NCBI RefSeq assembly: GCF_001422815.1
Contig: NZ_LMMP01000045.1
Location: 227,765 to 291,764, forward strand
Direction of reading: 5' to 3'
Source: Methylobacterium sp. Leaf91
Lineage (GTDB): Bacteria > Pseudomonadota > Alphaproteobacteria > Rhizobiales > Beijerinckiaceae
DNA: 64,000 nucleotides
Shown: positions 45,673-55,100 of the stretch, one piece after another
How the letters are laid out: the number at the start of each line of letters is the position of its first letter
Numbering within the stretch: position 1 is the stretch's first letter
Made by a program: the position numbers and the translations under genes
The notes under the pieces: generated by a model
Databases searched by the model: none
Told to the model about the DNA's origin: nothing
The model's input: only the letters and a program-made list of their open reading frames with translations

Positions 45673-46644
45673 ATGATGAGAGCATTGAAGCTGGTCTGGA
45701 TTCTGTTGGCGCTCACCTATGCCGCGAGCGAGAGCAGGGCCGAGCCGGTCGCGGGTCCATCGTCTCCCGGGGGCGGGACCATACCGGGCGCCGTGGCGCT
45801 CGACGACATTCCCGTCTCGACCATGCCCCTCGGCGGCTTTCCCTATTTCGCGCTGCCCGCGGGCTACCAGCCGGTGAACCCGCCCGAGACGCGCGAATTC
45901 GGGCATTTTCCGTTCTGGACGGGCACCGCGCTCCACGACGTCGACGGCAAGGTCTTCCTGTCCCTCATCGGTGCCAAGGACGGCGAGACCTACTCGTCCT
46001 ATGAGTTGAAGAGGAACATCGAGGCCGTGCTGACCCAGGCCGGTGCTCGAAAGCTCACCGACAGCCAGATGCCCACCTCAGTGACCGATACCCTGCCGGA
46101 GGAGGTCAAGATGGGCATGTATGAAGGCCTCGGTAACGTCTACTCCGAACGGACGCAGACATGGGTGATCCGCCGTCCGGACCGGCAGATCTGGGTGCAT
46201 TTCGTGCCCGGCAGCAACAACGCGAGCTGGACCATCATAGAAACAAAGTCCTTCGCGCAGACCGCTGGCCTGCTGCCCGCAGACCAATTGAAACAGGACA
46301 TCGACAAGACCGGGCGGGCGGTGATCCATGTCAATTTCGCCACCGACAAGACCGAGATCCTGCCGGATTCCGCGTCTCAGATCGAAGCGGTGACGAGCCT
46401 GCTGAAGACAAATCCAGGTCTCAAATTGGCGATCAACGGTTACACCGACGAGACCGGGTCCGCCGGGCACAATGAGTCGCTCTCCGATGGCCGCGCCAGG
46501 GCGGTCATGGCCAGGCTCATCGCATCCGGCGTCGCGAAGGATCGGCTGAGAGCCAAGGGCTTCGGGGCCGCCAGTCCGGTCGCCTCCAATGGCAGCGAGG
46601 AGGGCAGGGCAAAGAACCGGCGCGTGGAACTGGTGAAGTTCTGA
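45673..46644 (+). CDS. OmpA-domain envelope protein
   Basis: A 323-residue exported protein. A signal peptide ends near AASESRAEP. The middle ~180 residues are unassigned and rich in Tyr/Pro. The C-terminal OmpA-like domain (about 215-323) binds peptidoglycan, with VNFATDKTEILPDSA, NGYTDETGSAGHNESLSDGRA and KNRRVELVKF. It would tether the envelope to the wall. GGCGGAG precedes the ATG. It converges with an uncharacterised secreted protein gene. Confidence 0.85.
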   Translation: MMRALKLVWILLALTYAASESRAEPVAGPSSPGGGTIPGAVALDDIPVSTMPLGGFPYFALPAGYQPVNPPETREFGHFPFWTGTALHDVDGKVFLSLIGAKDGETYSSYELKRNIEAVLTQAGARKLTDSQMPTSVTDTLPEEVKMGMYEGLGNVYSERTQTWVIRRPDRQIWVHFVPGSNNASWTIIETKSFAQTAGLLPADQLKQDIDKTGRAVIHVNFATDKTEILPDSASQIEAVTSLLKTNPGLKLAINGYTDETGSAGHNESLSDGRARAVMARLIASGVAKDRLRAKGFGAASPVASNGSEEGRAKNRRVELVKF

Positions 46645-46760
46645 CACGGAGACGTGCGATGCCGCCGGGCCGGCAGGTTCGTCTCCAACGGCACGGTCTC
46701 GGTAACGAAGTCCGCCCCATGCCGGATAGGGGCCGGCCGTGATGACGATCCGCTTCCGCC

Positions 46761-47930
46761 TTACGGCCAGACCTTGAGCGCCAATGGTCTGCGGACGAGG
46801 TCGCGGTCCGAGGTCACCTGGCAGCCCTCCCGGCGCAGCGTCACGTAGGTGAGGAGGGCGGTGTCGCCCACATCGTCGAAGTTGCGGCCGGTCGCCTGTG
46901 GATCGAGAATCGACGGATAGGCGATGAGGTCGCCCTTGGCCGTGCAGGGATCGTCGTAGAGCGTGGCGCCGGCGAGGAGCAGGCGCGGCTGATCCCAGGT
47001 GAGGAGGTCGCGTGACGTCGTCCAGTAGAAACCGGATTGCGGAACCTTGGCGCCGGCCGCGGCCATGAAGACGGCGATCCAGGCCCCCGTGCCGCGGTGG
47101 CGCACCACCGCGCCCACGGGCAGGCCGAACGGCTCCAACGGCTTGCACGGTTCGGTGAGCAGGGTCGGCTTGGTGTAGGGATCGGGGAAGGCGGCGGTGA
47201 AGCCGAGCCCGGTCCAGGCCCGCCAGCGCGTCGGATCGGACGGCGTGTCGGTGCGGAACAGGCAGGCCCCGGCGGATTGCTCGCTGCCGCCGGAAGACCA
47301 GCCGGTGGTGGCGATGAGCACGTAGCGCCAGCGCCCGTCCGCCACGATGTTCGATGGATTGAAGAAGCCCCGCTGCCGGCCCTGGCCGACCTCCTGACGG
47401 AACGGCGCCCCCGCCACAATGACGGGCGGCTTGGCGCGGGTGAAGCTGCGCCCGCCATCGCCGGAAGAAGCGGCGACGATCGTGTTGTACCAGCACTCGA
47501 TATAGACCTTCGAGCGGCAGCGGCCCTCGTGCTCGTTGGCTTGGTACTCGTGGTGGAGGAGGGCCGAGACGGCCTTGCCGTCCTCCGTCCATGTGGCCGT
47601 GATCCAGGAGCGGTCGTCATAGGCCGCCGGATCGGCCTTCTCGCCGGATTCGAGCACCACGGCGCAGTCGAGCTTCAACTGGTCGAGGCTCGGTCCGCGC
47701 AGGGCCCTGTTGCGGTAATGCATGCCGAACAGGGCGACGCCGCCCGCTGAGTCGCGGAAGGCTCGGGCGGAGGCGTCCGGCACGTCCGCCCCGTCGCAGG
47801 CATCGCGACCGGCCTTGAATATCGTCGTCGGCGCTCCGACCAGGGTGAGGGCGGAAAGCGGCGGTTCGGACCGCGCCGCGACCTCTTGAGGAAGCAGGAC
47901 GAGCAGGAGGAGCGCGAGAAGCCGCGTCAT
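46761..47930 (-). CDS. Secreted protein of unknown function, possible beta-propeller
   Basis: A 389-residue exported protein with a signal peptide (1-~20). The mature part has repeated strand-rich blocks with SGDGGRSFTRAKPP, which resembles sialidase-type Asp-box turns, and FNPSNIVADGRWRYVLI, FPDPYTKPTLL and YPSILDPQATG, reminiscent of GH43/GH33-like propellers. Four or more cysteines suggest disulfides. I cannot name the substrate. It is a single gene, divergent from the nnrU-like gene. Confidence 0.65.
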   Translation of the reverse strand: MTRLLALLLLVLLPQEVAARSEPPLSALTLVGAPTTIFKAGRDACDGADVPDASARAFRDSAGGVALFGMHYRNRALRGPSLDQLKLDCAVVLESGEKADPAAYDDRSWITATWTEDGKAVSALLHHEYQANEHEGRCRSKVYIECWYNTIVAASSGDGGRSFTRAKPPVIVAGAPFRQEVGQGRQRGFFNPSNIVADGRWRYVLIATTGWSSGGSEQSAGACLFRTDTPSDPTRWRAWTGLGFTAAFPDPYTKPTLLTEPCKPLEPFGLPVGAVVRHRGTGAWIAVFMAAAGAKVPQSGFYWTTSRDLLTWDQPRLLLAGATLYDDPCTAKGDLIAYPSILDPQATGRNFDDVGDTALLTYVTLRREGCQVTSDRDLVRRPLALKVWP

Positions 47931-48038
47931 CGGATGAGCCTGGACATCCGCGCCGGTTTGGGTTTTGAACCGTTACAGTCTGCTTCACCCGGCCTGGCGC
48001 GGCTCCCGCGATCCACAGGCTCGATTCGAAGGCCCTTC

Positions 48039-48644
48039 ATGCTCATCCTCATCCTCGGCCTCGTGCTGTTCCTCGGCACGCACGCCTTCTCCATGCTGAG
48101 GGCCAAGCGCGCGGGCGTCATCGACGAGGTCGGCGAGAGCCGGTTCAAGCTCGGCTATACCGTGCTGTCGATCGTCGGCATCGTGCTCATCGCCTATGGT
48201 TTCGGACAATACCGCGCGGATGGCTACATCCAGGTCTGGAACCCGCCGGTCTGGACGCGCCATCTCGCGCTGCTGCTGACGCTCCTCGCCTTCATCGCTC
48301 TGGCCTCCGCCTACCTGCCCGGCCACATCCGGGCGCGGGCCAAGCACCCGATGCTGCTGGCGGTGAAGATCTGGGCGACGGCCCATCTCCTCGCCAATGG
48401 CGACCTCGGCTCGATCCTGCTGTTCGGTAGCTTCCTCGCCTGGGCGGTGATCGCCCGGATCAACGCCAAGCGCCGCGCCCTGTCGGCTGGCGCGGTGGCC
48501 GCCCAGCATGGCGCCGTCGCAGCCCCGGCCGGCTGGCGCAACGATGCGATCGCAGTCGTTGTCGGCTTCGTCGTCTGGTTCGCCTTCGCCAAATATCTCC
48601 ACCCGTTGCTCATCGGCGTGGCGGCCTGGCCGGGGCAGGCCTGA
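48039..48644 (+). CDS. NnrU-family membrane protein
   Basis: A 201-residue inner-membrane protein with about six hydrophobic helices. Diagnostic segments are GTHAFSMLRAKR, GYGFGQYRADG-like residues and HPMLLAVKIWATAHLLANGD, the latter strongly conserved in NnrU and in plant zeta-carotene isomerase relatives. NnrU was named from denitrifiers but is widespread without nitrite reduction; haem binding by the family has been proposed. It is placed before the YfgM-like gene. Confidence 0.85.
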   Translation: MLILILGLVLFLGTHAFSMLRAKRAGVIDEVGESRFKLGYTVLSIVGIVLIAYGFGQYRADGYIQVWNPPVWTRHLALLLTLLAFIALASAYLPGHIRARAKHPMLLAVKIWATAHLLANGDLGSILLFGSFLAWAVIARINAKRRALSAGAVAAQHGAVAAPAGWRNDAIAVVVGFVVWFAFAKYLHPLLIGVAAWPGQA

Positions 48645-48771
48645 GACCGGCCGCACTCACAGCTCGCCGCTCTCCAAGCTATCCAGTCGCCAAGCCGGCT
48701 GCGCTGTGCTACGCGCCGGGCTTGGATTTTCCTCAAGGCCGTCGATCGTATCGCGGTCGGCGTGAGACGAT

Positions 48772-49485
48772 ATGGCCGAGAACAACGAGTTCATCCGCGA
48801 GGTCAACGAAGACTATCGCCGCGATCAGGTCGCCCGGATCTGGAAGCGCTACAGTGGTCTGATCATCGCTGTTGCGATTCTCGTTGTGGCCGGCGTCGGG
48901 GGCTATCGCTACTGGCAGCACGATCAGCGCGTCCGTGCGGAAGCGGCGTCGGAGAAGTTCGAGGCCGCCAATCGTCTCGCCAAGGATGGCAGGGGTACGG
49001 AGGCCGACAAAGCCTTCGAGGCGCTGGAAGCCGATGCACCGGGCGGCTACCGGATGCTGGCCCGGTTCCGCTCCGCCACCGAGACCACCAAGCGCGACGC
49101 CGCCGCCGGCGCGACCGAGTACGATGCGCTGGCCGCCGACACCAAGCTCAGCGATGGCCTGCGCGACCTCGCCCGCCTGCGCGCCGCCCTGATCCGCCTC
49201 GACCAGCAGAATCCCGATACCGCGCTCGCCAGTCTCCAGGGGCTCGCCGCCCCGACCGGCGCGTTCCGCCACACCGCTCGCGAAATGCTCGGACTCGTGG
49301 CGCTGAAGCGCGGCGAATACGATGCCGCCGGGCGCTGGTTCGACCAGATCGTCGCCGATCCGCAGACGCCGGCGAACCTGCGCCAGCGTATCGAGGTCTA
49401 TGCTGCCCTCGTGGCCGGCGGTCCGGTCACGGTGACCGCGGCTCCCGCCTCCGAGCCGGCCGCACCCCCGCCCGTGACGCGCTGA
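48772..49485 (+). CDS. YfgM-like tetratricopeptide protein
   Basis: A 237-residue protein: a cytoplasmic N-terminus (FIREVNEDYRRDQVARIWKR), a single membrane helix (about 28-47) and a periplasmic TPR-like helical domain ending in an Ala/Pro tail. It matches the YfgM-type family, an ancillary SecYEG/chaperone component in E. coli. It immediately precedes der, as in many proteobacteria, but bamB, often between them, is absent here. Confidence 0.85.
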   Translation: MAENNEFIREVNEDYRRDQVARIWKRYSGLIIAVAILVVAGVGGYRYWQHDQRVRAEAASEKFEAANRLAKDGRGTEADKAFEALEADAPGGYRMLARFRSATETTKRDAAAGATEYDALAADTKLSDGLRDLARLRAALIRLDQQNPDTALASLQGLAAPTGAFRHTAREMLGLVALKRGEYDAAGRWFDQIVADPQTPANLRQRIEVYAALVAGGPVTVTAAPASEPAAPPPVTR

Positions 49486-49550
49486 GCCGAATTTCGGCAC
49501 GACGCCTGCACGACGAATTTTCTCCGTACGACGACTGAATCGAGACCACC

Positions 49551-50909
49551 ATGGACATGCCGACCGTCGCTATCGTCGGACGGCCGAATGTCGGCAAGTC
49601 GACCCTCTTCAACCGTCTGGTGGGCAAGAAGCTCGCCCTCGTGGACGATCGCCCCGGCGTGACCCGCGACCGGCGCGAGGGCGACGTCAACTTCGGCGGA
49701 TTGGTGTTTCGCATCATCGATACGGCGGGCCTCGAACAGGCCGATGCCGATTCGCTGCTCGGCCGCATGCGCGCACAGACCGAAGCCGCGATCCTCGAAG
49801 CCGACGTCGTGCTGTTCGTCATCGATGCCCGTGCCGGCATCCTCCCCGCCGACCAGCCTTTCGCCGAACTGGTGCGCCGGGCCGGCTGCCCGGTGGTGCT
49901 CGTTGCCAACAAGGCCGAGGGCGGCACCGGTCTGTCCGGCGCCTACGAGGCGTTCTCCCTCGGGCTCGGCGACCCGATCCCGTTCTCGGCCGAACATGGC
50001 GAGGGTATCGGCGAGCTGCATGACGCGCTCACCGAGGCTCTGCCCAAGCTCGACGACGAGGAAGAGGGGTACGACGACGACCCGTCGAATCGCTCGCTGA
50101 AGGTCGCCATCGTCGGCCGCCCCAATGCCGGCAAGTCCACCCTCATCAACCGGATGCTCGGCGAAGAGCGCCTGCTCGTCGGGCCCGAGGCCGGCATCAC
50201 GCGGGATTCGATCTCCCTCGACTGGGAATGGCGCGGCCGCCGCATCAAGCTCCACGATACCGCCGGCATGCGCCGCAAGGCCCGCATCGACGACAAGCTC
50301 GAAAAGCTCGCCGTGTCGGACGGCCTGCGCGCCGTGCGCTTCGCCGAGGTGGTGGTGGTGCTCCTCGATGCCACGATCCCGTTCGAGAAGCAGGACCTGA
50401 CCATCATCGATCTCATCGAGAGCGAGGGCAGGGCCGTGGTCATCGGCCTCAACAAGTGGGATCTCGTGGCGGACCAGCCCGGCCTGCTGAAGAAGCTGCG
50501 GGAGGATTGCACCCGCCTGCTACCGCAGGTGCGCGGTGTCTCCGTAGTTCCATTGTCGGGGTTGGCCGGTGACGGCATCGACGCGCTGATGAAGGCCGTG
50601 ACCGAGACATTCGAGGTCTGGAACCGCCGCGTCTCCACCTCCAAGATCAACGATTGGCTCAGCGCGGCGACCCAGCGCAACCCGCCGCCGGCGGTGGCCG
50701 GCCGCCGCATCAAGATCCGCTACGCCACCCAGGTGAAGAGCCGCCCGCCGCACTTCGCCCTGTTCGGCAACCAGCTCGACGGCCTGCCGAAATCCTACAC
50801 GCGCTATCTCGTCAACAACCTGCGCGAAGCCTTCGACCTGCCCGGCGTGCCGATCCGGCTGTCCCTGCGCACCTCGAAGAACCCGTTCGACAAGGACAAC
50901 AAGGGCTGA
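49551..50909 (+). CDS. der: Ribosome-assembly GTPase Der (EngA)
   Basis: A 452-residue tandem GTPase needed for 50S maturation. Two G domains each begin with a P-loop (GRPNVGKST near residue 9, GRPNAGKST near 188), with DTAGL/DTAGM, NKAEG and NKWD guanine motifs. A C-terminal KH-like domain ends with KSRPPHFALFGNQ and LRTSKNPF. Start MDMPTVAIVG. It ends three bases before the convergent YbdK-type ligase gene. Confidence 0.96.
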   Translation: MDMPTVAIVGRPNVGKSTLFNRLVGKKLALVDDRPGVTRDRREGDVNFGGLVFRIIDTAGLEQADADSLLGRMRAQTEAAILEADVVLFVIDARAGILPADQPFAELVRRAGCPVVLVANKAEGGTGLSGAYEAFSLGLGDPIPFSAEHGEGIGELHDALTEALPKLDDEEEGYDDDPSNRSLKVAIVGRPNAGKSTLINRMLGEERLLVGPEAGITRDSISLDWEWRGRRIKLHDTAGMRRKARIDDKLEKLAVSDGLRAVRFAEVVVVLLDATIPFEKQDLTIIDLIESEGRAVVIGLNKWDLVADQPGLLKKLREDCTRLLPQVRGVSVVPLSGLAGDGIDALMKAVTETFEVWNRRVSTSKINDWLSAATQRNPPPAVAGRRIKIRYATQVKSRPPHFALFGNQLDGLPKSYTRYLVNNLREAFDLPGVPIRLSLRTSKNPFDKDNKG

Positions 50910-50912
50910 GCT

Positions 50913-52037
50913 TCACGACCCGCAGGTCGTTTCGCTCAGCCAATCCACCACGTCGTCCAGTCCCTGACGGTTGGTGCGGCCCTTCTCGCGCGCGGCTTCG
51001 AACACGGCGATCTGACGGTCGGCGCTGGTGCCCTTCGCCACGATGGTGCGGGCGCGCTCGACCTCCGCGCCGCAGCCGAGCGCATCGGCATCCGCATCGA
51101 TGAGAGCCAGCACCTTGTCGAGGGCGTCGGCGAAGGGGAGGGCATCCTCACTGGTTTCGTCGATGATCTCGGCCTCGGTGCCGCTGCGCTGGGTGCGCCA
51201 GAGGTTTTCCTCGGCCAGGGCGAGAGAGACGCCGTCGAGATCGGCGTTGAGGTCCGGCTGGCGCACGACGCAGCGCACGAGGCAGCGGAAGAGTGCCGCC
51301 ACCGTGAGAGCATCCTCAAGCCGGGTGCAGGAATCCGCCACGCGAAGCTCCAGCGTGGGAAACTTGATCGACGGACGAAGCGACCACCACAGGAAGCTGG
51401 CATCCTGGATCGAACCGGCCTTGGTCATGATCCGCAGGTAGCGCTCATATGCCTCTGGACCGGAGAAGAGCTGCGGCAATCCCGTTCGGGGCAATTCGCC
51501 GAAGGCACTCAGGCGGTAGGCGGTGAGCCCCGTCGGCTTGCCCTGCCAGAACGGGGACGAGGCCGAGAGCGCGAAGAGCAGGGGCTGGAACGGCAGCAGC
51601 CGGTTCATCAGGTCGATCCGGGCCGCGGGATCGGGCACTTCCACATGGACATGCATGCCACAGATCAGGCTGCGGCGGCCGGCGAGGCCCACATCCTTGA
51701 GGATGCCGCGATAGCGCTCGCCCTTCGTGGGCAATTGCCGCGCCCAATCCGCCACCGGATGGGTGCCGGCGGCGAAGACCATAAGCTCGTGTTTTCTGGC
51801 CAGCCGGCCGAGGGCGTCGCGCTGCCCGGCCAGGATCTCTCTCGCCTCGCCGAACTCCGTGGAGGGCGGGGTGCAGACCTCCACCTGACACTGCAACATC
51901 TCGCGCCCGATCTCGGGCAGGCGCTCGCTCGCTTCGGTATGGAACGGCTTCACCGACCGCCGCGGCGTCCCTCGCGTCTCGGCATCGGCCAGGAAGTATT
52001 CCTCCTCGATGCCGAAACGGTAGCTATGCGCGGTCAT
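50913..52037 (-). CDS. Carboxylate-amine ligase, YbdK (GCS2) family
   Basis: A 374-residue ATP-grasp-like ligase of the glutamate-cysteine ligase family 2, with FGIEEEYFLADAETRG at the start, CGMHVHVEVPDP in the active site and LELRVADSCTRLEDAL. YbdK has weak gamma-glutamylcysteine activity; the true product is unknown. The ATG beginning MTAHSYRFGIEEE is the family start. It is on the same strand as dmrA and the purF group. Confidence 0.88.
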   Translation of the reverse strand: MTAHSYRFGIEEEYFLADAETRGTPRRSVKPFHTEASERLPEIGREMLQCQVEVCTPPSTEFGEAREILAGQRDALGRLARKHELMVFAAGTHPVADWARQLPTKGERYRGILKDVGLAGRRSLICGMHVHVEVPDPAARIDLMNRLLPFQPLLFALSASSPFWQGKPTGLTAYRLSAFGELPRTGLPQLFSGPEAYERYLRIMTKAGSIQDASFLWWSLRPSIKFPTLELRVADSCTRLEDALTVAALFRCLVRCVVRQPDLNADLDGVSLALAEENLWRTQRSGTEAEIIDETSEDALPFADALDKVLALIDADADALGCGAEVERARTIVAKGTSADRQIAVFEAAREKGRTNRQGLDDVVDWLSETTCGS

Positions 52038-52092
52038 GCCATCATCCTGCGAGCGACCTCCATCAACTCGTAGGGCGAAAGGTCGTTGCTCC

Positions 52093-52500
52093 TCAGCTTC
52101 GCAATGCGCCACCCACCAGCCAGGCCGGATCGAACCAGCGGTCGGCCTCGCCGTCATAGGGCAGGCGGGTGATGTCCCAGTTTTGGATGTACTTGGCGTA
52201 AACGTTCCAGACCGTGATGCCGCCGCCGACGAAGATGCGCCGGCCCGGATAGCGCTTGAGCACCTCTTCCGGGTCCTCGTGGCTGCGGATGACGTCGATG
52301 GTGCGGTCCTTGAAGGCGAAGTCCGGCACGGAGGCCACGGTCTTTGGCCCGGCGATCAGCACGTGCCCCATGGTCAGCGCGAAGAAGCGCGTCACGTCCT
52401 CAACGAAGAGCGGATCGGTGTTGCCCTCCCAGGGCAGGTGCCCGTTGAGGCCCAACTGGCCGCGCAGGCCGATGGCGCAGATGCAGCGAACGTCGATCAT
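52093..52500 (-). CDS. dmrA: Dihydromethanopterin reductase
   Basis: A 135-residue DHFR-like enzyme. The NADPH/pterin motifs are CAIGLRGQLGLNGHLPWEG, GHVLIAGPKTV and YPGRRIFVGGGITVWNVY. The sequence closely matches DmrA of Methylobacterium as I remember it; that enzyme reduces dihydromethanopterin to H4MPT, the cofactor of the formaldehyde oxidation pathway in methylotrophs. This is good evidence of lineage and C1 metabolism. An ordinary DHFR is a less likely alternative. Confidence 0.85.
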   Translation of the reverse strand: MIDVRCICAIGLRGQLGLNGHLPWEGNTDPLFVEDVTRFFALTMGHVLIAGPKTVASVPDFAFKDRTIDVIRSHEDPEEVLKRYPGRRIFVGGGITVWNVYAKYIQNWDITRLPYDGEADRWFDPAWLVGGALRS

Positions 52501-52540
52501 GATGGAAACCTCGATGAAGGCGGGTCACTCCCGCCACCGA

Positions 52541-52651
52541 CCTCATCCTGAGGTGCCGCGAAGCGGCCTCGACGGAGGGCTCCAGACCGCACTGCGAGTC
52601 CTGGAGCCCTCCTTCGAGGCCTTCGCTTCGCTCCAGCACCTCAGGATGAGG
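52541..52651. repeat. Intergenic palindromic repeat, copy 3
   Basis: A 111-bp copy between dmrA and the SDR gene. The inner arms GGAGGGCTCCAG and CTGGAGCCCTCC are perfectly complementary; the outer arms CCTCATCCTGAGGTGC and GCACCTCAGGATGAGG are also perfect. Confidence 0.9.
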
Positions 52652-52680
52652 TCGCGGGCAGGTTATGGGTGACAGAAAAG

Positions 52681-53421
52681 CTAAGCCGCCATCTGCGGCG
52701 TCAGCACCCGGTCGCTGGGGAAATCGTAGATCTTGCCCGATTGATCCCAATCCCGGCTCGCGAGACGCACGAAATGCGGTGCGAGGTCGTCTGGAGTCTT
52801 CAGTGTCGTCTCGTCCTCGCCCGGCATCGCCGCCTTGCGCATGGAGGTGCGGAGGGGGCCGGGATTAAGCAGCATGGCCTTGATCGGCGTGGTCTCGGTC
52901 TCCGCCGCGTAGGTGCGCACGAGGGCGTCGAGAGCGGCCTTCGAAACCGAGTACGGCCCCCAATAGGCCTTGCATTTCTGCGCGGCGCCGGAGGTGACAA
53001 AGATAGCGCGGCCCGCATCCGACCTCCGCAACAGCGGGTCGACGGAACGGAGCAAGCGCCAGTTGGCGGTGACGTTGATGTCCATCACCTGCGTCCAGGT
53101 CTTGGGCGTCACGTGGCCGAGGGGCGTCAGATTGCCGAGGATACCGGCATTGCCCACGACCACGTCGAGTTTCTGCCAGCGCTCGTAGATGCTTAGGCCG
53201 AGCCGGTCGATCGCGTCGAAATCGGTCAGGTCGAGGGGGACGAGTGTCGCGCTCGATCCCGCCTGCCGGATCGCGTCGTCCAGTTCTTCCAGCGCCCCTT
53301 GCGTCCTGGCGACGGCGACAATGTGAGCCCCGGCCTCGGCCAAGGCCAGGGCCGCCGCCCGGCCGATGCCGCGCGAGCAGCCGGTGACGAGGGCGATACG
53401 GCCGTCGAGGGGCTTCGTCAT
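52681..53421 (-). CDS. Short-chain dehydrogenase/reductase
   Basis: A 246-residue Rossmann oxidoreductase. It has the cofactor loop TGCSRGIGRAAALALAEAG, NNAG-equivalent VGNAGILG, catalytic Ser in VTSGAAQK and the YxxxK pair in YSVSKAALD. Substrate unknown. It begins eight bases after purF ends, so it is translated with purF. An SDR after purF recurs in Rhizobiales; the functional link to purines is unclear. Confidence 0.9.
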   Translation of the reverse strand: MTKPLDGRIALVTGCSRGIGRAAALALAEAGAHIVAVARTQGALEELDDAIRQAGSSATLVPLDLTDFDAIDRLGLSIYERWQKLDVVVGNAGILGNLTPLGHVTPKTWTQVMDINVTANWRLLRSVDPLLRRSDAGRAIFVTSGAAQKCKAYWGPYSVSKAALDALVRTYAAETETTPIKAMLLNPGPLRTSMRKAAMPGEDETTLKTPDDLAPHFVRLASRDWDQSGKIYDFPSDRVLTPQMAA

Positions 53422-53429
53422 GGGTCGGA

Positions 53430-54920
53430 TCAATCTGCTTCGGCGAGCATCGCGAGACGCTTCGGCCCGGCGATGGCGAGGTCGGTCAGGCCGGTCGGGT
53501 AGTCGCCCGTGAAGCAATGGTCGGTATATTGCGGGCAGGATTCGTTGCGGCTCTCCTCGCCCATGGCCTTGTACAGGCCCTCGATCGACAGGAAGGCCAG
53601 GGAATCAGCGCCGATGTAGCGGCGCATGCCTTCGAGGTCGTGGGTGGCGGCGAGCAGCTTCTCGCGCTCAGGCGTGTCGATGCCGTAGAAATCCGGATAG
53701 GTGATCGGCGGCGAGGCGATGCGGAAATGCACTTCCTTGGCACCGGCCTCGCGCATCATCCGCACGATCTTCACCGATGTGGTCCCGCGCACGAGGCTGT
53801 CGTCCACGAGGACGATGCGCTTGCCTTCCACCACGGCGCGGTTGGCCGAATGCTTCATCCGCACGCCGAGTTCACGCACCGACTGGGTCGGCTGGATGAA
53901 GGTGCGCCCGACATAATGGTTGCGGATGATCCCCATCTCGAAGGGCAGACCGGTCTCCTGGGCGAAGCCGAGGGCTGCCGGCACGCCGGAATCCGGCACC
54001 GGGATCACCACATCGGCGGCGGTGGCGGATTCGCGGGCCAGTTCGTGGCCGATATTCTTGCGGACGGAATAGACGCTCTTGCCGTTCACTACGGAATCCG
54101 GCCGGGCGAAGTAGATGTACTCGAAGATACAGGGGCGCATGGGCTGCGCCGGCGCGAACCGGATCGATTCGATGCCTTCCTCGGAGATGACGACGATCTC
54201 GCCGTTCTCCACGTCGCGGATGAACTTCGCGCCGATAATGTCGAGAGCACAGGTTTCCGAGGCGAGGATGTAGCGGCCGTCGAGTTCGCCGATGACCAGC
54301 GGGCGGATGCCGAGGGGGTCGCGGGCACCGATGAGCTTCTTGTTGGTCAGCGCCACGATGGCGTAGGCGCCCTGGACCTGCCGCAGGGCTTCGGTGAAGC
54401 GCTCGACGATCAGGGGCGCGCGGCTGCGGGCGGCGAGGTGCAGGATCACTTCCGTGTCGGAGGTCGACTGCGTGATCGCGCCGTCGCGGACGAGGTCGCG
54501 GCGGATGGAGAGGGCATTGGTGAGGTTGCCGTTATGGGCCACCGCGAGGCCGCCGCTGGCGAGTTCGGCGAAGAGCGGCTGGACGTTGCGGAGGATCGTG
54601 CCTCCGGTCGTCGAGTAGCGCACGTGGCCGATGGCGGCCGAGCCTTCGAGATGCTCGATGGTGGAGCGGTCGGAGAACGAATCGCCGACGAGCCCGGGCC
54701 GGCGTTCGGAATGGAAGATGTGCCCGTCGAAGGAGACGATGCCTGCCGCCTCCTGGCCCCGGTGCTGGAGGGCGTGGAGGCCGAGCGCCACGATGGCGGA
54801 GGCGTCCGGATGGCCGAAAATGCCGAAGACGCCGCACTCTTCGCGCAGCGTGTCCCCGTCCCGGTCCAGCCCATCCACCACGTCGACCGAATGGCGGGCG
54901 CTCGCGCTGCGTGCTGACAT
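53430..54920 (-). CDS. purF: Amidophosphoribosyltransferase
   Basis: A 496-residue enzyme of the first committed purine step, making phosphoribosylamine from PRPP and glutamine. A 28-residue propeptide-like segment precedes the nucleophile Cys29 (EECGVFGIFG). The glutaminase has HALQHRGQEAAGI and VRYSTTGG, and the PRPP loop is IVLVDDSLVRGTTS. The cysteine should be exposed by processing as in Bacillus-type PurF. It stands ~180 bases after cvpA and directly before the SDR. Confidence 0.96.
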   Translation of the reverse strand: MSARSASARHSVDVVDGLDRDGDTLREECGVFGIFGHPDASAIVALGLHALQHRGQEAAGIVSFDGHIFHSERRPGLVGDSFSDRSTIEHLEGSAAIGHVRYSTTGGTILRNVQPLFAELASGGLAVAHNGNLTNALSIRRDLVRDGAITQSTSDTEVILHLAARSRAPLIVERFTEALRQVQGAYAIVALTNKKLIGARDPLGIRPLVIGELDGRYILASETCALDIIGAKFIRDVENGEIVVISEEGIESIRFAPAQPMRPCIFEYIYFARPDSVVNGKSVYSVRKNIGHELARESATAADVVIPVPDSGVPAALGFAQETGLPFEMGIIRNHYVGRTFIQPTQSVRELGVRMKHSANRAVVEGKRIVLVDDSLVRGTTSVKIVRMMREAGAKEVHFRIASPPITYPDFYGIDTPEREKLLAATHDLEGMRRYIGADSLAFLSIEGLYKAMGEESRNESCPQYTDHCFTGDYPTGLTDLAIAGPKRLAMLAEAD

Positions 54921-55100
54921 CTGGTTCTGCGATCCTAAGGTGGCCCGCCGCTGCCGGTTTCGGCACCGTCCACGGACCGGCTTGCATCCTGCGACCGTTT
55001 TATGACGACGGCCGCTTCCTGCAAGAAGCCGTCATTTAGTCGGCCTTGGTTCCGCAACCAAGCGGCTTGCCACGCAGATCAGACGCGCTGCGTGAGAAGG

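Noticed and set aside
49486..49550. A possible lost bamB between the YfgM-like gene and der
   Set aside because: Only 65 bases with no remnant are present. Absence at this spot is common enough in alphaproteobacteria that I do not treat it as a deletion.
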